From positions 1-64,000 of the forward strand of contig NZ_CAKPTG010000013.1 in assembly GCF_934190775.1 (NCBI RefSeq): 64,000 bases of DNA, written 5' to 3'. Below, one piece after another: positions 24,958-32,908 of the stretch. Numbering within the stretch: position 1 is the first letter of the stretch; every line of letters begins with the position of its first letter. Origin of the DNA: an uncultured Phascolarctobacterium sp. Lineage in GTDB: Bacteria; Bacillota; Negativicutes; Acidaminococcales; Acidaminococcaceae. The notes below the pieces were generated by a model. It searched no databases and was not told where the DNA came from. It worked only from the letters and a program-made list of their open reading frames with translations. The translations under genes were made by a program, and so were the position numbers.

Positions 24958-26253
24958 TTATCTATCCAGACTCTCGCTATTCAGCAAAAAATCATATATA
25001 TTCATGGTCAAAATTCCGTATTCATCATAATATGCGGGAGTAATCTCCTTGGTAATGATAATTTTTTTGAAGGTATCATCAATATTTTTCAATGGACGCA
25101 CCTCCTGCGCACGTTTCATTTCATCCGGCAAAGAATATGCAGACTGAATATAATACCTGACTGAGCCCATATTGCAGACAAAATCAACCTCCAGCTGTTT
25201 TCTTACTACATTGCCGCTGTCATCTCTCACAGCAATAGGCACTACACCCACATCAACGCTGTACCCACGCATGCAAAGCTCATTGTAAATTACATTTTCC
25301 ATAGAATGAGTTTGTTCAAACTGCCGGAAGTTAATGCGCGCATTACGCAACCCCAGATCAGAAAAATAATATTTCTTCGGAGTATCAATATAGGCCTTGC
25401 CCTTTACATCATAGCGCGATGCCGCTTCAATTAAAAAGGAATCTTCCAGGCAATCCAGATATTTTTTGATAGTAGTAGAAGTAATTTTGGATTTTTTGAC
25501 ACTTTTAAAAGTATTTTTCAGCTTTTCATAATTAGTTAAAGAGCCAATTGCCGAAGCCAGTATATTGAGCAAATCCTCCATTTCTCCCTTATTGCGGATC
25601 CGATTGCGTTTATAAATATCGCTCAGATAGATTTCACTCAACAAATTCTGCAAAGCGGCAGCCTTTTCAGCAGTCCCTTCCCGAAGAGCAACTAGCGGAA
25701 TTCCTCCGTAAAGCATATATTCTGCCAAACCCATATACTTATCACCGGGATAAACACTCATAAATTCGGCAAAGCTAAGCGGATACATATGCATCTCATC
25801 GCCGCGTCCGGCAAATTCCGTAATGATATCCTTGGAAAGAAATTTAGCATTACTGCCGGTGACATATACATCCATATTCGACTTGCGCAAATACCCGTTA
25901 AGCACAGCTTCGAAACAGTCCATCTGCTGTACTTCATCTAACAGCAGATAATACATGCCCTCATCAACAAGCCTGCTATTAATATAAGCCATAAACTTTT
26001 CAGGATTTACGCCGCGTTTTTCCTTTTCCATTTTGATAAGGCTTTCACCTATTTTTTGCAAATCATCTGCAGAATCAAAAGCAAAACGGATAATATGGGC
26101 GTCATCTATACCGCAGGATATAAGATGCTGGTAAAATATAGTGTTCAGCAGATAGGATTTACCACATCTGCGAATACCCGTAATAATTTTAATCAACCCA
26201 TTATGCTTGCGTTTTATCAGCTTTTCCAAATAAAAATCTCTGCGTATTTCCAT
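24958..26253 (-). CDS. AAA-family ATPase with DUF4143 domain
   Basis: A 431-aa protein of the widespread AAA_14/DUF4143 group. Walker A is GIRRCGKS (26-33) and Walker B is LLLDE (103-107); the C-terminal half has the DUF4143 fold with a nuclease-like segment (KYYFSDLGLRNARINF, then EVDFVCN). Function is not established for the group; accessory, defence or toxin-like roles have been suggested. ATG 26253 follows AAGGTGAG. An in-frame ATG at 26295 lies inside the palindromic repeat and would add 14 residues. The gene is bracketed by 112-bp direct repeats and preceded by a tandem repeat, so it looks like a recently acquired unit. Confidence 0.85.
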   Translation of the reverse strand: MEIRRDFYLEKLIKRKHNGLIKIITGIRRCGKSYLLNTIFYQHLISCGIDDAHIIRFAFDSADDLQKIGESLIKMEKEKRGVNPEKFMAYINSRLVDEGMYYLLLDEVQQMDCFEAVLNGYLRKSNMDVYVTGSNAKFLSKDIITEFAGRGDEMHMYPLSFAEFMSVYPGDKYMGLAEYMLYGGIPLVALREGTAEKAAALQNLLSEIYLSDIYKRNRIRNKGEMEDLLNILASAIGSLTNYEKLKNTFKSVKKSKITSTTIKKYLDCLEDSFLIEAASRYDVKGKAYIDTPKKYYFSDLGLRNARINFRQFEQTHSMENVIYNELCMRGYSVDVGVVPIAVRDDSGNVVRKQLEVDFVCNMGSVRYYIQSAYSLPDEMKRAQEVRPLKNIDDTFKKIIITKEITPAYYDEYGILTMNIYDFLLNSESLDR

Positions 26254-26270
26254 TAGCTCACCTTCTTTAG

Positions 26271-26473
26271 AAGAGATTTTTGCAACATGTTGCACTTTTC
26301 TCTTCTATTATAGCCTTTTTTCTCCCTGTATTCAATCTCACCACCATTTCTACAAGAGATTTTTGCAACATGTTGCACTTTTCTCTTCTAAATCTGCCTT
26401 TTCCTTCCCAATATTCACCCTCAACACCATTCCTACAAGAGATTTTTGCAACATGTTGCACTTTTCTCTTCTA
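26271..26473. repeat. 83-bp tandem repeat with palindromic 41-bp core (three core copies)
   Basis: Core copies at 26271-26307 (5' end changed), 26350-26390 and 26433-26473, spaced by exactly 83 bp. Each core has arms AAGAGA and TCTCTT around the perfect palindrome GCAACATGTTGC. The intervening 42-bp segments resemble each other (both contain TATTCA...CTCA.CACCATT), so this is a tandem repeat, not a CRISPR array. A fourth core lies at 24833-24873 beyond the ATPase gene. Confidence 0.85.
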
Positions 26474-26544
26474 AACACACCGCCCAAAACAGCAAAAGCC
26501 CCCAAAGCAGGATAAACCTGCTTCAGGGGCATTAAACTTCAACT
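26433..26544. repeat. 112-bp direct repeat, right copy
   Basis: Right-hand copy of the repeat bracketing the ATPase gene. Its hairpin AAGCAGG/CCTGCTT (26505-26523) sits just past the stop of the regulator gene at 26544 and probably is that gene's terminator. Confidence 0.85.
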
Positions 26545-28424
26545 TATTTTGCTTTCGGTCCCAGTCCGTACTTCTTCAGATAACGGTACAGGGTTACACG
26601 GCTGACATCAAGCATCGTCGCCAGCTTACTGATATTGCCGCCGGCAGATTTCCAGGCTGCAATAAAGGCTTCCTTGTCATATTTCCAGGAGCGCTCCAGA
26701 GTTTTGTCACCGGGCAGCTTAATGTTTTCTGCTTCGATGATGCTGCCGGGAGTGTGGAAGAAGGCCTGCTCGATAACACCCTGCAGCTGCTTGATGTTGC
26801 CCGGCCAGCTGCAGGACAGCAGCAGGGAAACAGCCTCAGAAGACAGGCGTTTTTGCGGCAGGTTGTGCTGTGCGGACATTTCCACCAGAATATGCGAAGC
26901 GATAACCTCAATATCCTTCACGCGCTCACGCAGAGGCGGCACGCGCATGGTGGTATCCAGCACCAATTCGTACAGGTTGCGGGAGAAAAGTCCCTTGTCT
27001 GCCAGACGCTTGAGGTTGGAATCGCAGGCAGCAATTACGCGCACATCAAACATACGTGGCTTACCACCCTTTTCCTTGGCAGGCAATCCATGTGTCAGTG
27101 CGTCAGCCAGCTTGTCGCCCATTTCCAGCGGCAGCTTTTCTACCTCGTCCAAGAACAGTGTGCCGCCAATTGCCAGCTCCAGCTTGCCTGCAGATTGCTG
27201 TCCGTCATCATCAGTACCAAAGAATTCAGCTTCCAGCTCATCCAGCGATGCGTTGTGGCATTTTACAGCAATCAGCGGAGCGGCAGCGCGCGGGCTGGCC
27301 TGATGAATGCCATGTGCCAAACGTTGCTTGCCAGTACCGGGCTCGCCCTGCAGCAGGATATTGTGGTCAGTGCGGGCAACGCGGCTGGCCTTATGCTGTA
27401 GCGCCAAAAATTCGCTGGTTTCGCCAACCATGCTATACAGGCTGTAACGGCTGCTGTAACCGGTTGCATGGGCAATAGTTGTCTTCAAATCCTCAATGGA
27501 CATAGAAAGCACCAAGGCACTTTCTACCTCGCTGCCTACCTTAATCGGCATAACAGTGGTAATATCCTCAAAGGTTCTGTCCTGGGTAATCCAGGTGATT
27601 TCACGACGCTGCGTTGCTACGCCGTGCAGCGCTTTTTTGATAGGAATATGCTCGTAGTTCAGGAACACATCTTCGAGGCGCTCGTGTCCCTCCAGACGCT
27701 TGCGGCCGTTTTCGTTGCAGTATTTTACGCTGCCGTCCTTGCCCAGCCAGTAAACGGTTACCGGCAGCTGCTCCATCATAATGCGGTTAATGCTCCAGGC
27801 CTCCAGCATGTTCAAGTGCTGCTCGATGGAATATTTCATTGTCAAAAGCAGGCTCAAAAGCAGGTCATAGGGCAAATCGTTCTGATCCAAAGAAAAGAAG
27901 GAAATAATATAGCGGATTTTACCATTGACGCAGATAGGCGCGCTGCAGGCATCTCCGGAATGGCTGTCCTTAATCCACATTTCCGGACCAAACATCAAAA
28001 ACGGTACGTTGTGCTCACGTGCCACGCTGATGCTGGAGGTACCAACATCCTCCTCCAATACGCGCATACCCTGAATATCCTCGATAATGCGCTGGAAGAA
28101 CGGCATAGCATAGTTTTTGATTACATAGCCGTTTTCATCAATCAACAGCATGCTCAGGTTGTGGATATTGAAGTGCTGCTTGCTTTGCTCATACAGGCCA
28201 TCAACATATTTAACAATGAACTCATGCGTCTTTTGATGCGCGATAATCTCTTCGCGGCTCAGCTTGTTGATTTTAGGCATTGTTTCATGCGGCAGATGCA
28301 TAGCACGGCAGCGTTGCCAGCTTTCAGCAACCCACGGATGCACGTTGGGATCAACAATACCCTCTTCCATAAACTTTCTGTAATAAGAAGCCAGCTTATC
28401 CTTATTTCTTCTCTCACGAATCAT
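26544..28424 (-). CDS. AcoR-like enhancer-binding-type regulator lacking the GAFTGA motif
   Basis: A 626-aa transcription regulator. The order is a GAF-like sensor (about 70-200, with LEEDVGTSS and SGDACSAPICV), a PAS-like segment (about 215-310), an AAA+ domain with Walker A GEPGTGK (near 360) and GGTLFLDE, and a Fis-type helix-turn-helix at the C-terminus (GNISKLATMLDVSRVTLYRYL). The GAFTGA loop that contacts sigma-54 is absent: the stretch after FFG reads TDDDGQQSAGKLELA. Proteins like TyrR also lack it and work with sigma-70, so sigma-54 dependence is doubtful here. No obvious target operon is adjacent. The start follows GGGAGGG. Confidence 0.88.
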   Translation of the reverse strand: MIRERRNKDKLASYYRKFMEEGIVDPNVHPWVAESWQRCRAMHLPHETMPKINKLSREEIIAHQKTHEFIVKYVDGLYEQSKQHFNIHNLSMLLIDENGYVIKNYAMPFFQRIIEDIQGMRVLEEDVGTSSISVAREHNVPFLMFGPEMWIKDSHSGDACSAPICVNGKIRYIISFFSLDQNDLPYDLLLSLLLTMKYSIEQHLNMLEAWSINRIMMEQLPVTVYWLGKDGSVKYCNENGRKRLEGHERLEDVFLNYEHIPIKKALHGVATQRREITWITQDRTFEDITTVMPIKVGSEVESALVLSMSIEDLKTTIAHATGYSSRYSLYSMVGETSEFLALQHKASRVARTDHNILLQGEPGTGKQRLAHGIHQASPRAAAPLIAVKCHNASLDELEAEFFGTDDDGQQSAGKLELAIGGTLFLDEVEKLPLEMGDKLADALTHGLPAKEKGGKPRMFDVRVIAACDSNLKRLADKGLFSRNLYELVLDTTMRVPPLRERVKDIEVIASHILVEMSAQHNLPQKRLSSEAVSLLLSCSWPGNIKQLQGVIEQAFFHTPGSIIEAENIKLPGDKTLERSWKYDKEAFIAAWKSAGGNISKLATMLDVSRVTLYRYLKKYGLGPKAK

Positions 28425-28476
28425 GTTTTATACCCTCCCCGTCTGTCCGGCAGTCGGCTGCCGTCAGCAGAACTTT

Positions 28477-29394
28477 TTATTTATTAACCTCGCCGTTCGT
28501 AATCAACACCCGGCGTGCTCCAAAATAACGTTGTTTCCAATACTCTTCCTTCAGCGACGAAAGGATTACACCCTTGGACGAGGATGCACTCCAAAATTGT
28601 CCGTCACCGGCATATATACCCACGTGCGATGCTCCCGGCGCGTAGGTGGTAAAAAACACCAAATCACCCGGCCGCAGCTGCTTCTGCGTCACAAAAATCC
28701 CCCGTAACGCCTGCTCGTCTGCCAAGCGCGGCAACGTAGCCTTGCAGTCCTTAAAAACATGCTGCACGTAGCCGGAGCAGTCAAAGCCCTTGGGCGTAGT
28801 GCCGCCAAATACGTAGGGCACGCCCTTGTATTTTGCAGCACGGCTGACGATTTCCTTGCCCTGCACCTTGCGGATGCCTTCTTTAGCAAAGGCCTCCCAG
28901 GTCAGCTTCTGATAGGTAGCATCATCAAGCTCGCCATCCACCTTCAGCTTATGCTGCTTCTGAAAGCTTTTCAAAGCATTGCCGGTAGCCTCGGTCATGC
29001 GTCCGCTGGGGCGTTCGTCACTGAAGCCCAGCACCTGCAGCTTTTGCTGTGCCACCTTCAGGCGCCAGTTGCTTTGCTGCACCTGCACCTTAGACTGCTT
29101 TTCCTTCGTTTTTTTAGACTTTTTAGCAGCGGCTTTCTTCACCTTTTTCTCAGGCTTCGCCTGCTTGGGCGCCTTTACTTCGGCAGCAGGCTTGGCTACG
29201 CTATCATTTTTGACAGCAGCAGGCTCCGGCGCCGCCTTCACAGGCTGCGCCTCGCTTACCACCGGCGGCGTTGCCACCGGTGCCTTATGCGGTTTGTTGC
29301 TGACAATAGGCGCTGCTGCCTGCGCCTGCCATGGCAGGCTGCAGGCCAGCATGATTACGGCCAGCACAGAAGCAAGCTTCTTTTTCAATTCCAT
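28477..29394 (-). CDS. Secreted NlpC/P60 peptidoglycan endopeptidase
   Basis: A 305-aa exported cell-wall hydrolase. Residues 1-27 are a signal peptide ending in AQA. A Lys/Ala-rich linker (about 70-100) follows, then a peptidoglycan-binding-1 domain (about 110-170, QQKLQVLGF and ALKSFQKQHKLKVDGELD) and the NlpC/P60 catalytic domain, with the nucleophile in GFDCSGYVQHVF (near residue 205) and the active histidine in ASHVGIYAGDG (near 256). It cleaves stem-peptide bonds in peptidoglycan in the periplasm. It ends about 50 bp before the AcoR-like gene, on the same strand. Confidence 0.92.
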   Translation of the reverse strand: MELKKKLASVLAVIMLACSLPWQAQAAAPIVSNKPHKAPVATPPVVSEAQPVKAAPEPAAVKNDSVAKPAAEVKAPKQAKPEKKVKKAAAKKSKKTKEKQSKVQVQQSNWRLKVAQQKLQVLGFSDERPSGRMTEATGNALKSFQKQHKLKVDGELDDATYQKLTWEAFAKEGIRKVQGKEIVSRAAKYKGVPYVFGGTTPKGFDCSGYVQHVFKDCKATLPRLADEQALRGIFVTQKQLRPGDLVFFTTYAPGASHVGIYAGDGQFWSASSSKGVILSSLKEEYWKQRYFGARRVLITNGEVNK

Positions 29395-29415
29395 CAGCCC
29401 CGCTCAAATGCAAAA

Positions 29416-30309
29416 TCAGTTATAGTTATACACGTCCCAGCTCTTCAGCTTGCTGAGCTGGGCAATGCTGTAATCAATATCACGCAGCAGGCGCTGCTTG
29501 TCGTGTGGCAGCGTTGCTGCCAGCTGAACGTAGTTCGATACATGGTTGCTGCGGAAGAGGCAATACCTGTCCGCAGGTAAATCTATATTTTCCATTATCA
29601 GCTTCAGCTCCTGCATCAGCCCTGCCGGAGAAAGCGGATTGAATTTGCCTGCCTCGTACTGGTCTAGCAGCTCGCTGCCGCGGTACAGCATCAGGCAAAG
29701 CGCACTTAAGTGCGTCGGCTTGATAATGTTAATCGCCTTAGCGGTTGCCAGTGCGTGGCGTTCGCTGCCCTCCGCGCCTGCCAGGCCCAGAATAATCATC
29801 ATGGACAGCTTCATGCCGCTGGCAGTAACCCTGCGTCCCGCTTCTACCGCCTGTTCGCCGTCAACACCCTTGTTGACAGCCTTCAGCGTAGCGTCGTCGC
29901 CTGTTTCCATACCGTAATACAAAAGCTTCAGGCCTGCTTCCTTCAGCTGGCGCAGCTCCTCCTCGCTTTTGCGCAGGATATCCTTAGGCGCAGCATAGCT
30001 GGCAACGCGCTGCAGATGCGGAAACTGCTCGCGCAGCACCTGCAGAATCTTCAGCAGCTTGGCCGTCGGCAGCACCAAAGCATCGCCGTCCGCCAAAAAG
30101 ACGCGGCGAACCTTGTTCTTGCCGTAATGGGCCGCCAGCGCTATCTGACGGGAAATTTCTTCATCCTTTAAAATCTGAAAGGGAACACCTCTGTACATGT
30201 TGCAGTAGGTGCATTTATTATGTGCGCAGCCGCGCGTAACGCGCAAAATAAAGCTGCGTGCCTCACTGGGAGGTCTGAAGACTGGTGTCTCGTAAGAATC
30301 AAAAAACAT
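29416..30309 (-). CDS. Radical SAM protein (Elp3/HemN-like fold)
   Basis: A 297-aa cytosolic enzyme with the radical SAM cluster motif CAHNKCTYC (Cys28, Cys33, Cys36). Downstream features ADGDALVLPTAKL, YGMETGDD and MMIILGLAGAEGSE are typical of the B12-less radical SAM proteins related to the Elp3/MiaB-NifB group. The substrate is unknown. It lies directly upstream of the NlpC/P60 gene (about 20 bp) and is probably co-transcribed from the promoter at 30399-30426. Confidence 0.85.
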   Translation of the reverse strand: MFFDSYETPVFRPPSEARSFILRVTRGCAHNKCTYCNMYRGVPFQILKDEEISRQIALAAHYGKNKVRRVFLADGDALVLPTAKLLKILQVLREQFPHLQRVASYAAPKDILRKSEEELRQLKEAGLKLLYYGMETGDDATLKAVNKGVDGEQAVEAGRRVTASGMKLSMMIILGLAGAEGSERHALATAKAINIIKPTHLSALCLMLYRGSELLDQYEAGKFNPLSPAGLMQELKLIMENIDLPADRYCLFRSNHVSNYVQLAATLPHDKQRLLRDIDYSIAQLSKLKSWDVYNYN

Positions 30310-30398
30310 TTCTACTATTCTACCTCATTTTACTTTGATTGATTTGGCGCCAGTTTGAGATCTCAGAGATTTTGTAAAGTATAATACACTTTAATATT

Positions 30399-30426
30399 AT
30401 TATACTAGATTTTTCGCTATTTGTAA
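30399..30426 (-). promoter_or_regulatory. Promoter for the radical SAM / NlpC genes
   Basis: On the minus strand TTACAA (30421-30426), a 16-bp spacer and perfect TATAAT (30399-30404). It lies about 90 bp ahead of the radical SAM start. Confidence 0.6.
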
Positions 30427-30587
30427 CGTCCAACTGAAAACTTTTTGTTACTTTTTTTACAGAGATTTTGTGAAACATAGTCAGAGTGTAAAATAACTGT
30501 GATTTTCAACACCTATAGGCAATGTCAAAGGCATTGAACCAGGCAAACAACAACGTAACAACAGCGGCAAAACACTTATATACACCT

Positions 30588-30657
30588 AAAAAAGCACGCC
30601 TGCAGCTAATGCCGCAGGCGCACCAAGGAGGCTGAGACAAGTCAGCCTCCGATGCTT
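30588..30657 (-). terminator. Double-hairpin terminator of the secreted-protein operon
   Basis: On the minus strand a first hairpin GGAGGCTGACTT/GTCTCAGCCTCC is followed by GCGCCTGC/GCAGGCGTGC and a run of six T. The first hairpin resembles the ends of the element at 51055-51193. Confidence 0.75.
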
Positions 30658-30692
30658 TATATTATTTTTAGCAAGCGTAAAGCTTTACCTCA

Positions 30693-32111
30693 TCAGCTGC
30701 GTTTTCTGCGCAGGAAGAAGAAGGCAGCGCCACCGATGATAATAACTCCGCCAATAATCGTCAGCCAGCCAAAGCTATCATCGTCATCCTCATTTTCTTC
30801 CTCATCCTCGGCAGCAGGCAGCTCCGCCGTGCCCACAGCCACCGGCCATTGGCTCTTCATCTCGCCGTGGACTGCCGTAACGGTAACAACGCCGTCAGCC
30901 TTACCGATCAGCTTGCCATCTTCGATAACGGCAATTTTTTCATCGCTCACGCTCCACTCCGGTGTCACGCCGTCAGCCTCGCCCACAACGTAGGCCTCCA
31001 GCTTCAGCGCCTCGTCTATTCCCAAGTGCGCCGGCAGATTCGGAGCCTCCAGCTTCGGCTCATAGGCAGTAATCTGCGTCACAAAGGCCTTTTCGCCCTT
31101 TTCCAGCAGCAGCTTACCGCTAATTGTCGCAGTTCCCGGCTTCACAGCCAAAAGCTGCACATCGCCGTCCACCTTTACTATATCACTGTCAGAGGAACGC
31201 AAATCCGTTACGTTATAGCCTACGCAGCCCGGCAGCGAAGCAACTATGCGCGTGCGCTCGCCCACCTTCAGGCTGGCCTCCTCCGGAGCCACCGTCACCA
31301 GCGGACTAAGCTCGGAGGCTGCCGCTGCAGGCAGGTCAGACGCATCCTCGTCGCCCTCCAGCTCGCCGCTTTCGATTGCAGGACCTTCAAGCTCATCTTC
31401 CTCTACGAGCGGTGCTCTTTTGGCAGCCAGCATATTGATCGGGTCACCGTAAATAAGGCTTACCTCATCCTCTTTATCGTTGCGGTACACTGCGCTCAAA
31501 TCAGCAGCTACCAAAAAATTGGCAATAACCTCACCCTCATCATCAAGAGCCGTCAGTTGGTAGAACCAGCCGTCCACAGGCTCCTCAGCATAAAGCAGCT
31601 TATAGTCATCAGCATCCTCCGGCAGACCTGTCTGCTTTTCCGGCAGGCCGGCAAGCAGCGCGGCGGCCGCAGCCTCGGATACATCAAAGCTGTCCTCGTT
31701 GAATCTGTATTCACCCTGAACATCAAGCGGCAGCGGTCCGTCCTGATAGGCGGTAATGCTCTTGTCCTTCAGTACGAAGCGCAGCTCTACCGTATCATTA
31801 TTTTGGTAATCCACCTCGGCAATACCGTCGCCATCTTCATTAATTTCAAAAACACCGGCAGTAACAAAATCCTGCGCACTGTCCTCTTCCTCACTGCCGC
31901 GCAAAACCTTCAGCTCGTAAAGGTATTTATCGTCGCCCAAGGGCTTGATATTCAGTACGCCGTTATTATACTGGCTACTTTCGGTCCACACATAACAACC
32001 GGCAGTATTCTTCCAGTCATTTTTGGAGGCGGCGCCTGCCAGCAGCGTCAGGCTGCACAGCAGCAGGGTAAGCATAACAGCTACGATAATACGCATCATT
32101 CTTGTCTTCAT
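30693..32111 (-). CDS. Secreted, membrane-anchored protein with bacterial Ig-like (BIG2) domains
   Basis: A 472-aa exported protein. A signal peptide (about 1-28) is followed by an N-terminal region of unknown fold (WTESSQYNNGVLNI, then YKLLYAEEPVDGWFYQL), an acidic linker and two Ig-like BIG2 repeats (about 285-440; PEEASLKVGERTRIVAS, then SVSDEKIAVIEDGKLIGKADG). It ends in a glutamate/aspartate-rich stretch, one membrane helix (IIGGVIIIGGAAFFFL) and an RRKRS tail. The tail looks like a sortase signal but has no LPXTG, which fits membrane anchoring in a diderm. It lies 13 bp after the gene for another secreted protein. Role unknown, probably cell-surface structure or binding. Confidence 0.7.
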   Translation of the reverse strand: MKTRMMRIIVAVMLTLLLCSLTLLAGAASKNDWKNTAGCYVWTESSQYNNGVLNIKPLGDDKYLYELKVLRGSEEEDSAQDFVTAGVFEINEDGDGIAEVDYQNNDTVELRFVLKDKSITAYQDGPLPLDVQGEYRFNEDSFDVSEAAAAALLAGLPEKQTGLPEDADDYKLLYAEEPVDGWFYQLTALDDEGEVIANFLVAADLSAVYRNDKEDEVSLIYGDPINMLAAKRAPLVEEDELEGPAIESGELEGDEDASDLPAAAASELSPLVTVAPEEASLKVGERTRIVASLPGCVGYNVTDLRSSDSDIVKVDGDVQLLAVKPGTATISGKLLLEKGEKAFVTQITAYEPKLEAPNLPAHLGIDEALKLEAYVVGEADGVTPEWSVSDEKIAVIEDGKLIGKADGVVTVTAVHGEMKSQWPVAVGTAELPAAEDEEENEDDDDSFGWLTIIGGVIIIGGAAFFFLRRKRS

Positions 32112-32124
32112 TATGCTCCCCTCC

Positions 32125-32808
32125 TCAAATGCTCAGACGGAATTTGGCAGTTTTGGGATTAACGCCATCCATCCAATACTTCACGGTATATACGCCCTTA
32201 GCACATTTTTTGCCGCTGTTGCCGCTTGCCCAGCCGTTCCAGCTGAAGGCAAAATCCTGATTGGCATTTTTCGCCTTGTATTTCGTGCTATAGACCAGCT
32301 TGTTGTTTTTATTGAAAATCTGGGCATAACAGGTCTTGCCCGTGGAATTGTTCTTTTTGAAATACAGACGCTGGTAAACATCGCCATTACCCTTACGGAT
32401 AATTTTGGACGCACGGAACTGCATTTTGCTCTGCGGCTTGTAGCTGATGTTGACAGTCTTTTTCACCGCACCACCCTTGCCGAAGCTGCTGGTCGTTACT
32501 AAGCGATATCTGCCCGGCTTCAGGTTCTTCATATCATAGCTGTAGGGTACAAAGCGGAAATATTTGTCACCGTCATAGTACCATTTTTTCAGCTCGCGCT
32601 GCTTCCAGCGCACAACAACCTTGTTATCCTTGTTGAGCAGCACCGCCTTGTCCTTCATCGGCCCCTTGCCCTCTACGTAGCGCTGCACATTCAGCTTAGT
32701 GCCACTCACCTTAATAGTTGTTTTGTACTGTGTCGCCGCCCACGCCAATGCCGTAAAGGCCACCAGCATTGCCATGCACGCCCCGAGCACTACCTTCAGC
32801 CGTTTCAT
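32125..32808 (-). CDS. Secreted protein with C-terminal FlgD-Ig-like domain
   Basis: A 227-aa exported protein. ATG 32808 follows GGAGGCGGAAAA and opens a signal peptide (MKRLKVVLGACMAMLVAF...AWA). The mature part is rich in Lys, Tyr and aromatic residues. The C-terminal segment FAFSWNGWASGNSGKK followed by AKGVYTVKYWMDG resembles the Ig-like fold found in FlgD and in secretion-associated domains. I do not recognise a specific family. With the BIG2 protein 13 bp downstream it forms a two-gene operon of secreted Ig-like proteins. Confidence 0.65.
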   Translation of the reverse strand: MKRLKVVLGACMAMLVAFTALAWAATQYKTTIKVSGTKLNVQRYVEGKGPMKDKAVLLNKDNKVVVRWKQRELKKWYYDGDKYFRFVPYSYDMKNLKPGRYRLVTTSSFGKGGAVKKTVNISYKPQSKMQFRASKIIRKGNGDVYQRLYFKKNNSTGKTCYAQIFNKNNKLVYSTKYKAKNANQDFAFSWNGWASGNSGKKCAKGVYTVKYWMDGVNPKTAKFRLSI

Positions 32809-32842
32809 TTTTCCGCCTCCTAACCGCCGGCCCAATATAAAA

Positions 32843-32883
32843 GACCTGGCATATACTTTGTCAATTACAGTATATGCCAGGTC
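32843..32883. terminator. Hairpin terminator after the LuxR regulator gene
   Basis: A perfect 15-bp inverted repeat GACCTGGCATATACT/AGTATATGCCAGGTC with an 11-bp loop. Read on the minus strand it is followed by TTTTATA. It separates the regulator from the secreted-protein operon. Confidence 0.75.
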
Positions 32884-32908
32884 GATAACAACTTGAAGTA
32901 ACCTTTAG

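Larger units (their letters stand above)
30310..30692 (-). other. Intergenic region with promoter and terminator
   Basis: A 383-bp gap, A+T-rich. It carries the radical SAM promoter at one end and at the other a double hairpin (30588-30657) that ends the secreted-protein operon. No gene is seen. Confidence 0.6.

Noticed and set aside
26271..26473. Possible mini CRISPR array (three 41-bp repeats with 42-bp spacers)
   Set aside because: The spacers resemble each other, the unit is an 83-bp tandem repeat with a palindromic core, a further copy stands alone at 24833, and no cas genes are present.
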